NCBI GenBank assembly: GCA_032718475.1
Contig: JAUCBJ010006154.1
Location: forward strand, 1-56,531
Direction: 5' to 3'
DNA length: 56,531 nucleotides
Source of the DNA: Nemertoderma westbladi
Taxonomy: Eukaryota > Xenacoelomorpha > Nemertodermatida > Nemertodermatidae
Shown: positions 21,603 to 33,600 of the stretch, piece by piece
How positions within the stretch are numbered: position 1 is the stretch's first letter
Layout of the letters: every line of letters starts with the position of its first letter
Notes under the pieces: model-generated
Told to the model about the DNA's origin: nothing
Databases searched by the model: none
What the model saw: the letters and a program-made list of their open reading frames with translations, nothing else
Position numbers and translations under genes: made by a program

Positions 21603-24600
21603 GTAGGAAATTCATTTCTATTCTCTATTTCACTTCTATTTATTTTGAACATAATACTTACAACACTGGTCGGGACTTAAATTTGCAATAAGTAAAAAGC
21701 AATTATTTTTTTCCGTAAATTGTTTGTGAAGTTAGATTTATTGTTATATTTCAACAAATGATTTTTAGTAAATATTTATTAGATAATTATTAAATATTAT
21801 TTTTAGTAAATATAATTGATATCATATATTCTCATTCCAGACAATGTTGTTGAATCAGATCATATTTCTGCTTATAATTTGCCACAACGCTATTTAGAAG
21901 TTGGAGTATTTTGTGACCAGAGTTGTGTAAGTGGGGTTGCTTTGAAAGTCAATCACAAGTGAATGTGGTGGTGGTGTAGTCTGTGGAAGTGTAGGTTTGA
22001 TGTGGTTCTCCTGTTACTGTCCATAATTATATTTCTAGGCTAAAATTAGCAGTTTATTAGGCCCGTGCTGCACTGGTAAGTCATAAGTCGTACATCATGA
22101 GTCGTTTTCAGAGTCCCAATTGTCCGAGTCCCAATGTCAAAATTACAGCTCCCGTGTTCCACTGGTAAGTAGAAGGCCCTATTAGTAAAATAATATAAGA
22201 TGTGTCTCACATTTATTACACATTTCTACCCAAAGTAACAAATCACAGGCCCCAAGCCTGCCATGAGTCATAAAATGATAATAAAAGGTCGCGACATACT
22301 GACTAATAGGGGCTTTTGAACAGGTAAACTAGAGTCTATTCTTGCCCTAGTATTATCCCTTTTGCGGCGACAAAATGTCATATATTTTCTTATAGAATAT
22401 AGGCTTAGCTTTTGTGCAGTTTATTACCGGTATCATTTAGTGTATGGCGGTTAGACTTAGGGTTAGGTAGCGACACATACCTGTATGTTGAGCAGATTTA
22501 ATATATTTGTGTTTTTTGTTTATGTTGTTGTTTGTTTGTATTGTTTTGTGGTTTTTGATGGCCCTAGGGCCGACTACTATTTTGGGCGTTAATGTCCTGA
22601 TACGATGTTTTTGTGTTGCTTTGTCGGGTGTAAGACTCTAGTGTTTTACCTGTTTATTTTTATAAATGAGTCATAAGGTCGTAAGTCAAAAGATGGAACA
22701 TGGGATATAATCATCTTTTGACTCTTTCTTTTGACGTACGACTTACCCGTGGAGACGCTCCCATTGAAACCAATGTGTTCCATAAATAATTTTGACTATG
22801 ACTTACGACATACGATTTACTAGTGGAACACAGGCCTTAGTAGATTGGAAAGATAGAGTTTAGAATAGAGATTTAGTTTAGAGTTTAGAATTATATAATA
22901 AGGATATAAGCAAATAATAATTATTTATTACATGGGAAAAAAAGTAGAACTTTTTTTACATTATTCTCGAGGCATTTTATTTACCGAGCATCAGCGAGGT
23001 TAATAAAGGGTCGAGAGAATATTGAATTAAATTTTAAATTTATTAATTTTATTTTAATTTATTAATTTATGAATTAATTTTAAAAAAAATTGTTCTACGT
23101 TTTTTTCCCATGTAATACGCAATGTTATTCTTACATTGGTACTTTTATGTTGCTAAATTCTGTAACAAAACATAGCGATATACTGCAGTACAGCAGTACA
23201 AGTTTGAATTTCCCACTCTGTTTTTATTGTATGTACTGTATGATAAATTTTTATATATTAAAAGCGTCTGGAAGACGGGAAAAAAAACAGTACAACAGTT
23301 GTGTTACAAAATAAATTGAACTGTAGTATTTTACTATATTGCTTCCATAGTTACTGCGATTCAAATTACTGTACTCTTCAACTCTCGATGCTGCCTTACT
23401 CAATGTTAAATAGTTTAATGTTCTCGAATATTTATTACGTAACTAGAGAGCCGCTTAACTACATAAACCAGTATTGGATGTTGAGTTCCGTTTTGGTGTA
23501 CGCCGCGCAAGACACTACAGTTGAGATAACTTTTGAGAGTGTGAATTGATTTTGCAAAAATTACTTTCAATCTTTTTCTACGCGATGCTCTTTCACCACA
23601 TGTAATAAAATTTAAAAAAATTCCACCAAAAATATTTTACTTTACTTTTTTCGCCGGGAAAAAAGTAAAATCAATGCATTCCTATTGATTACTTTTATTA
23701 CGTTTTAGATATATTAAATATATTTAAATTGTAACCTAGGTTAAAAATGGCTATAAAAATTCGAAACGTTCTCTTCGAAATGGCTAAACTCTAAGCTTTT
23801 ATTTTGTTACCTTGGGTAAAATTTATTTAATGATATGAATATCTAGAAAGAGAAAAGTAATACATCGCAAGGATCGAAGGATCTCCTTCACTCCCCTCGT
23901 CGGAACCTCCGACGGGGTCTGGTGCAAGGAGGCATATCCGGTGTCCGGAGGTGCCTACAGTTCGCGTTACTGCGCTCGAACTCGCTGTGCGTTCGCGGGG
24001 GCAGTTGGCCATGGCGGGCTCTTGGGTTCGGAGATGGGTCTGGTCAGCGGGATTTCAACCTCACAGTTCGGTACTGAACCCCGATGGGAAGCAGTCACGT
24101 TTACTGCTGATGGGTTTGTTTGCGCTAGAGAGATTTATTTATTTTAATTGCAATGTGAATCCATTTATTTGTTGCTATTAATTTTGATAAATTTAAAATA
24201 TTACATTAATAAGACTCATTGAAAACATTATATATTGCAAGATATTGGTTTTACTCACTGCTATTAGCATTGTTTTATTGCATTTAATTACCGGACATTG
24301 TCCATTAGGGCACAGAAACGGGAATTTTTTTATACAATGTTGACTCGACTTTATACAATGTGACAATGTAAAAGGGTCCCAAAGGAGATTTTTAACCTTT
24401 ATTTTTTATGTGTTTTTGAGTGCTTTTTCATATTGATGAATGTTATATAACCTTTAGTAGATATTTATTTGTTGTAGGTAGTGTTTTTTTAATTGCTTGT
24501 ATTAAAAAAAATTGATATTGTTTTTGAATGTTTGTTTTATATTAGTGAATGTTCTAGAACCTTAGTAGATTTTTTATGGTAGCTAGTTTTTTTTACTAGC

Positions 24601-27600
24601 TAGTAATTTCTGAAAATTATTTTGGTCATTAATATATTCTGCAACAGTTTAACCTGAAATATCCCGCTTTCACATTTTTTTAAATTTCAAAAAATACGAG
24701 CAAGCAAAAAAACACTAGCTATCATCGAAAACATATTTACTAATGTTCTAGAACATTGACCAATACCAAAAAAAATAAAAAAACTCTAAAAAAGGACTGG
24801 TGAAAAAAATGGCTGAGGGTGTCGACAGGGAAAAGTAGGGACCCTTTTGCTTAAGATTGTCCATTTTACATAACAAAAAATTCCCGACGTTTCCGAAATT
24901 CGCAAAGAATCTGTCAGTTTCTGTGCCCTACTCATCTTGCCAAGTTACGGTTGTTCTCAAAATAATTTGCATATCATTAACATATCATTAACATATCATT
25001 AACATATCATTAACATATCATTAACATATCATTAACATATAATTAACATATAATTAACATATAATTAACATATTTCATCTATTTATCATAATAATACTAT
25101 TAAACATATTGTTTTCTATTTATTACAGGTATTTAAATATGGAAATGGTTGGATAGGTCTTGAAAATATAGAAACTAGTGGTTTGTACCTCTTACAAGTG
25201 CAGAACCACTTGGTTGAAATTTCAGAAACATTGGATACGGTTAGTATTTCACAATTTGATAATAAGATTTCTCTAATGCTACATTAAGTACTTTATGTCA
25301 ATATAACAAGACTTTATATCAAGTATAACATGACTTTATATCAAGTATAACAAGACGTTATATCAAGTATTACAAGACTTTATATCAAGTATAACAAGAC
25401 TTTATATCAAGTATAACAAGACTTTATATCAAGTATAACAAGACTTTATATCAAGTATAACATGACTTTATATCAAGTATAACAAGACGTTATATCAAGT
25501 ATTACAAGACTTTATATCAAGTATAACAAGACTTTATATCAAGTATAACAAGATAACAAGACTTTATATCAAGTATAACAAGACTTTATATCAAGTATAT
25601 ACAAGACTTTATATCAAGTATAACAAGACTTTATATCAAGTATAACAAGATAACAAGACTTTATATCAAGTATAACAAGACTTTATATCAAGTATATACA
25701 AGACTTTATATCAAGTATAACAAGACTTTATATCAAGTATAACAAGACTTTATATCAAGTATAACATGACTTTATATCAAGTATAACGAGACGCTATATC
25801 AAGTATTACAAGACTTTATATCAAGTATAACAAGACTTTTTATCAAGTATAACAAGACTTTATATCAAGTATAACAAGACGTTATATCAAGTATAACAAG
25901 ACTTTATATCAAGTATAACAAAACTTTATATCTAGTATAACAAAACTTTATATCAAGTATAACATGACTTTATATCAAGTATAACAAGACTTTATATCAA
26001 GTATAACAAGACTTTATATCAAGTATAACAAAACTTTATATCAAGTATAACAAAACTTTATATCAAGTATAACATGACTTTATATCAAGTATAACATGAC
26101 TTTATATCAAGTATAACATGACTTTATATCAAGTATAACAAGACTTTATATCAAGTATAACAAGACTTTATATCAAGTATAACAAGACTTTATATCAAGT
26201 ATAACAAGACTTTATATCAAGTATAACAAGACTTTATATCAAGTATAACAACAATTTATATCAAGTATAACATGACTTTATATCAAGTATAACATGACTT
26301 TATATCAAGTATAACAGGACTTTATATCAAGTATAAAATGACTTTATATCAAGTATAACAAGACTTTATATCAAGTATAAAATGACTTTATATCAAGTAT
26401 AATTTTCACCATTATTTATCGAACTATTATAGTGATTGCGGATGTGTTAGCTTAGTGGTCAACCGGTATTTAGACCACGACGGTATGGGTTACCTTTTCT
26501 GTACATTTAGAATTTAAGCGACTGACCTATTTCAACCTACTGGTGTACAGTATGTGAACTCAACTACTATTGTATTTGTATATTTTGCAAGACCCAGTGC
26601 CGGATTAACCTTAACCCTATTAAACCCGGGGCGGGGGGGTCAATATGACCCTCCCCCCGTGGTTTTTTTATTATAATTCTGAAACAAACGCAGTTGGGAA
26701 TCTGAAATTTTATGACTTTTCCTAAAAATCTATTGTCTTCCTAATAGTGAAAACCGTTTTCAAAAATATTGGGTACTTTTCGAGTTATAGCACCATTTTT
26801 TAACCCTACTTTTGGCACTTTTTTTGAGACGTTTTTTGAAAATTACATTTCATTAAATATGAATTGTAACATCTATATTTTTTATTTATACCGGTTTTTT
26901 GGTGTTAGCAATTGGATGGAATTCATATAAACAGATTTAGAAATTTCAAACTTGTTTTTTTCGGTGGGTGCCAAATTTTGGTGCCAGCACCAAATTTTGA
27001 AATAAGTCAATTTTGTAAATTGATCGTTTGAAACTTGTTTTTTACGCAATTGGGTTTTTTTGGGTTTCTGGATTCGATGAAATATATACGAGTTGCACCA
27101 AGCGTATCAAACTTGTATTTTTCGGTGCTGTGTGCAAATTTTGGTGCTAGCACGAAATTTTGAAAATCCATTCAATAGATAAAATTTCTTGTGACAATTT
27201 ATTTCTTGCGATTTAGAGGTTTATGGCTGTTCTGAATTCGATGGAAAATATAATTATCGAACTAGACATCTCAAACTTGTATTTTTCGGATGTGGGTGCA
27301 AAATGTGGTGCTAGCACCAAATTTTGAAAACTATCAAATATATCAATCGATTGTGTCACCTTGTTTCTTGCGTTATACGGGTTTGTGATGGTTCTGAATT
27401 CAATGGAATCAGTAAAAATTTCATAAGAGTTCTTAAAATTGTATTTTTCGCCGGTGGGTGAAAATTTTTGTGCCAGCACCAAATTTTGGAAAATATGCAA
27501 ATTGATAAGTAGATAGTATCACCTTGTTTCTTGCGTTATACGGGTTTATGAGGGTCCTGAATCCGATGGAATCAATAAAAACAGCACTGGACATCGCAAA

Positions 27601-30600
27601 CTTGTACTTTTTGATGATGGGTACGAAATTTGGTGCTAGCACCAAAATTTGCCAAATTACGCCGAAAAATACAAGTAGCAATGATCTGGCATATTAGAAA
27701 TGTATTCCATTAGAATCAGCGCCCTCGAAAACCTGAAAATGTGAATTTATAGCATCGTATAAGTGAATTAAAAATTTTGTGTTCTAACTGAAAAGTGCTG
27801 GTTACTTGTTTTTTTCATTTTTTTCCTACGCAGAGAGGACTAAACAGCCATTTATAGTAATAATATCATTTTTTAATATTTTCCAATGTATTTTGCACCC
27901 CAGAAAATCTGTATTGAAAAATAATTAGCCGAAAATGTAACTTTCAAATTTGGTGAAAATTGTGCACTACTTGTAATTTTGGTGCTGCAATATAACCACC
28001 CCAGTACATTTTTTCGAAAATTTTTTTTTTCGGTCGGATCCAGACAAGTGTGGATTTTACAAACAAAAAATCAGACGTTTTCGTAAATATTTGTAGATTT
28101 TAGAGGGGGGGGGGGTCAATATGACCCCCCCCCCCCCCCGGTATTTGTACAACATTTTATAGCCCGGTACTAATAGGGTTAAGGCATATAAGGCACGTGC
28201 CTTAGGGCCAGCTGAAAATACGGGCCATTTTTTCTCAGCGAGTCATTCCTGTGAAAAAAATATTTTTATTTGAAAAGTCCAAATTTTTTCTCACTAAAAT
28301 TTGTAGAAAACAGAGCAAGAAAGTGCATGTTTCGACTACTTTCTATCCCTAAATTTGTGATAGAAAGAGCAAAATTCTAGCTCAGTCGACCGACAGGTAC
28401 TGTGTTATTAGTTCGAGACCTGATGGCAGGGAAATAATAAAACATGGGCAGTAAAACTAATTATGAACAAGTGAGAATTTAATTGTATTTATTTGTGGGG
28501 AAATATTTATACTGTAGTTATGCTCTTAAAATAGTACAGTATATGTATGGCGTGGAGATATGGTAGTGCGGAAACTAGTTTTATAAATATAGGCCCTAAT
28601 AGAGGAAAAAAATAGGATAAATTAATTGTAGATAAAATAGTTGTTGATAAAAAAAAACGTGTCAGAAATAACTTCTTGTCACTACTACTGTAATTAAATT
28701 TATCCGAAATTCAGATGTTCTGCCCTCGTGTATTGAATTTTGCACTCGATGGCATTTTATGTGCAATTCCTACAAAACCTAAAACTCCCGGACAGCATAA
28801 TTGGATTTGGGTAAATTAAAATTAGTGACAAAAAGTGCTTATTTCCGAGACTGTTCTCTTATCAAAGAACATTACTTTCTCAGCAAGTCCAAATCTAGAT
28901 CAGAAATATTATATCTTAGCACTAAGCCCACACTTTTGGTGTGTTATATTTCCAAGCAAGTCCTGTAATGATAAGTATATACCCTGCGAAACCTACACTA
29001 CAGCAAATAAATAACACATTCCCACGATCCGATCAAATTGCTAAATTCCTACAGGGGCCAGTCAGCCTTAATGGGGCCAACTATAACCACACAGAAATGA
29101 AATTTTCGAAAATTTAGATAATGTTTTTGTAGTTTGATAGAAGGGCTTTCATAAGTTGATATCGGTTTTCAACATTGAATTATTTTTTGACCTCAAAACT
29201 GCTCTTTTCAAGAACATAGTATATTGCTGATATTTATGACTCTCTGTATAAAAAAAGAACCTTTTTATTTGTTTGTCGATTTTGACTTTTTTTCATCACT
29301 AAATTCCCTAACTACTATTTTATTTTTTACTCAATTGCCATCAAACATATACCAAAATGTTCAGCAGCTTTAAGACTACTATCGTTGGTTTTGTAAAACA
29401 TAATCATTTGGATCTTCTAGAACCGATTTTGTAACTGCTACACTTTGTCTTTCACAAAATATTTGATTCCCAAAATATAGCCTGGACATACTAAAACCCC
29501 CATAAATTTTTCAAAAACAATAATTTTATGCTAAAATTTTCATAGAAGATAGCGTACAGATCTAGCTCCATTTTACCAAAGTCTTGGACCAAGAACTTCA
29601 ATGCAGGTGAGGTGGTATTACAGATCCTTAAACATGAGCTATAGAGCTTAAACATAATTTTTGAAAAAAACCGACCTGCTCAAAAAGTGCCATATTTTTC
29701 GAACAAACGGTTTATGAAGCTATCTATACTCAGTTTTCATAGTATATAAAAGATCACAAATCATTCATTGTGTTAAAGTATCAGAATAGTAGCTTTATAA
29801 ATAAAACAAATAGATTTGGGATAATGGGCCCATTAATATAAAAAGTGAAGCTTGAGAAATTCTACCAAAACCATTACACTTTTTATAGCAAAGGTTTTAT
29901 AGGCATTATATGCCGTTTATTATTAATGTTACAATTCTTGATGAAAACTATTTTTGCAAAGTACTTATTATTAAAGTACTTAGTACTTATTTGCACGCAG
30001 TAATCCGACGAAAATACTTTATATTTCTTCCTTCGCAACATTTTCACAATTTCAGTTGTTTTTAGCAGCTTTTTCTTTTGAAAGGGTTTGCAGGAAAATA
30101 TCAATTTTCGGGCCATTTTTGGAAATTACTAAAATGTGCCTTAGGGCCACCAGAGGCTTAATCCGGCACTGGCAAGACCAACCTTCAACACATTCAAACA
30201 ATCATGAATTCCTTGTAACTGACATTAGCAATAGTTTGTTTGGAAATGTGATCCATATTATATTCTGTTATATGCTTATAATTCCACAGTAATAATATAT
30301 AATATCTTTTTTGTAGCATTTTGCTCAACTCAACATAAAAATTCAGTTGGTGCACATGGACCTTTGGTACCAAGGAGACAAGATAGAATATCCAAAGCCA
30401 ACAGCTAATAAGATTGACTTACGGGATTCATTCCAGGATTACATCGATACACTCGACATAAGTGGGGTACATCTTGATGCTGCCATACTTATAACGTGGG
30501 TAGAAAATTATACATTAACTAACTATTGTGTCTAGTAGTATTATACTTTCTAAAATTTTGTAGTTACTTATTTTCCGTACTTATTTGACACACTTATTAG

Positions 30601-33600
30601 ATAAGATAATGTTAAAGTGTTAAAGTTTTAAAGTTTTAAATGATTTAGTAGTATTTTGCTATTATTCGATGGAGGCCATTTAATCTATTAAATAATAATA
30701 GATAATATTCTAATGTGATGAAGAATAATTTTATACACCACGACCCCTTATACTGCAACACGCTGACTGGCTGACTGGTTGGCACCAAACTGTCTGGCTG
30801 TCTCGACTACTGTTAACTTAATCATGGCTATAGCGGAAGATTTCGCCAAAATCCAAGGCGATATGCTAGGAATAATAAGAGGCATCAAACAAAAGAAATC
30901 AGTAAACCAGGAAGTCGAGAAACGACTAATTGATAATCTATTCTCCATGAATTCGATGTTTACGATTCTACAAGGCAAGCTAAATGAGGCACATGAGGTG
31001 GCCCTTGTTTCAAAGACAGAGTTGCTCAAATTAAAGGAATCCCCTAGACCTATACAAGAGCCTACACCGAATATTCACCCATCACATGTATCCCAAATAC
31101 AACACGGTCCCAACTCCGTCGGTCTACCATATCTCGACGCCCTCGCTACAAACGGCGGTACAATAAATAATAGCACCGCAACGCAGCCAGCAGCTAATGT
31201 AAACCTGGTAGATCCATGTTTACTCGGGGAAGCAAGGTGGGCGGACCTCTAAGAGCTGCAGCCCAGCCGGCCCCTGCGCGGCCCTGCACGGCCCCTGCAC
31301 GGCCTTATTATCAATGGTTGTCAAGTTATATTATTAATTATTTAAATTAGATATAAAGCGGTAGGCTATTGCCAGTGGTTCCATTTAAATAATAATAAAT
31401 ATAAATTACCATAAGCAAAGTATAGCATATAGGTAAGTATTAGGGGTCTACACTGGCTGAATATTGTAATGAAACGCTGAATTTGGTGAACGTTTTCGCC
31501 CTACCTGGCTACGTCAGACCTATTATATTAATTATATTATTATAATAATATAATATTAATTATTACAATGTACCCGGCTACGCCGGGTACATTGTGTCAA
31601 GTACAATGCACACATCTCCAACCAGACACTATATAATATTGGAGGTGTCTCATTGGTTCCCCCAAGCTTGACACTAGAACAAAATCGCCTCCGCTTTGCA
31701 GGACATTGCTTTCGCCGTGAGGATCAGCCAGTGCATAATCTTGTACTTTGGCAGCCTCATGGAGTGAATAAGCATGGTGGACAGCCCATGACTTTCTTGA
31801 GACGCATCTTAAAGGACACTGGCCTTAAAGATGCGGATGATCTAGCAAATGTCATGGGTGATAGGGAGTTGTGGCGGTGCAATTTTGTTGACAAGCCGGC
31901 ACAGCATTCTTAAAAATGCAGCTGCAATGCAGCATGCCGATCCTTTTATGTTTCACTACTGTTGGACTATATATGTTTGGGGGAATTTTGGAATTTTTGT
32001 TTTGGAGGGAATGGATATTACACATATGGGGGTCGCTAATGTGTGTTTTGCTGTTTATTACCTTACTTATTATACTGAGTAGAAACTGAGCGTTTTGGGG
32101 TTTTTGTTTTTATAATAATAGTACGAGAGTTACTTAGAGACAGGATTAGCTTTTTACGTTCTGTAAGTTTGGATAAAAATCTATTTTATTCTGGAGACTT
32201 TTGTTTTTTGACTTTGTTTTTGACTTTGTTTATATAATATTACATACAGGACTTACTTAGAACTATCTATTCTATTAGTGCTTTATTTAGGTGGCGGGAA
32301 TTTCGAATTGAATTTAATTACTCCATTATACTTTATTAATATAATAGGTCTGACGTAGCCCGGTAGGGCGAAAACGTTCACCAAATTCAGCGTTTCATTA
32401 CAATATTCAGCCAGTGTAGACCCCTAATACTTACTTATATGCTATACTTTGCTTATGGTAATTTATATTTATTATTATTAATTATTTATTAATATTAATT
32501 ATTTTAATATTAATATTTATTAATTAATTATTAATTATAATCTTTAAAAAAAATCAATAATAATAATAATAATAATAATAATATGATAAATCTTATTTAC
32601 AAATATTTTTTTCCAATATTTTTTGCTCTGGAATATACGAGTAATTTGAATTGTTTCACAGTGGACGATGAAAATTATGCAGCTTTTTGCTCACATACAT
32701 TGTTACGCTACTGGCTTGGCTATGGTTCTAATAAAACCTTTACACTTAAAAGTGTAAATGTTGTTACTGTTGTACGTTGAAGTGTTACTTAAAACGCTGA
32801 CAGTGTGCCTTTGATATTAATAAATTTGTGTTGAAATCTCCCACATTAATTAATGGTACATTTATTATTACCTTATTAAAATGACTTTACCTTTTTTGCT
32901 TTTATCATTAGCGCTTTGGATGGTTATTCTGGAGGGGTATCTAATCCCAGTATATGTTCCGGTAGTGATGGTTTGGAAACGAGAGTTGTTATTATTCGAG
33001 AGATGGGTAATGCCGTTCAAACTGCAGCCCTTCTGGCCCACGAGTTGGGCCATCTTTTGGTATTCCAGCACGATGATGGTTCACTCCCGATAGGTAACAG
33101 AAGTAAAATTGTACCGGTACTTAGTTCTGCAGTTCAAGTATAATCACTTAATTTCATGTAGATATGAATAATTTGCTGAGCGACGAGATTTAACAAACGA
33201 GTTTATCAATATTTCATCCTGTAAATAAAATAACCAATAGAAATAAACATTCAGCATCACCAGTTGAAATTTCAGAAGTTCATTTTTAGATTCTGTAACG
33301 GATATTCAGTAAAATTTGAATCTCTCAAACAAAAACTAATTTGAAAACAAATATATCAGTACCATACAACTCCACAATGTATTTTTCAGGCCTTGTAATT
33401 TTAGTTAAAAAGAAACAAATTTATAATCAGAAGAGTTCAATATTAAAATACATAAAATACGTGTTTCATTCTAAAAGAGTTGATTTAATACATAGTTAGA
33501 TGATTATTTAGAAAAATTTATTTGCAGAAGAACCGATGTGTAGAGATAGACACGCATTATGTGCTTTTTGGTTTGGGCGAGGTGAATGTGAAAACAATCC

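Larger units (their letters stand above)
26595..30171. mobile_element. hAT-like DNA transposon, non-autonomous, 3.6 kb, with 8-bp target duplication
   Basis: Left end CAGTGCCGGATTAACC, right end GGCTTAATCCGGCACTG, bounded by a perfect 8-bp duplication GCAAGACC (26587-26594 and 30172-30179). An 8-bp duplication with CAG-starting termini is characteristic of hAT elements. Sub-termini agree (GTGCCTTAGGGCC at both ends). No intact transposase frame is seen inside. A stray end of the same family is at about 38647-38663. Confidence 0.85.

Noticed and set aside
25288-26402. CRISPR-like direct repeats
   Set aside because: Units are contiguous 22-mers with no unique spacers, in a eukaryotic intron.
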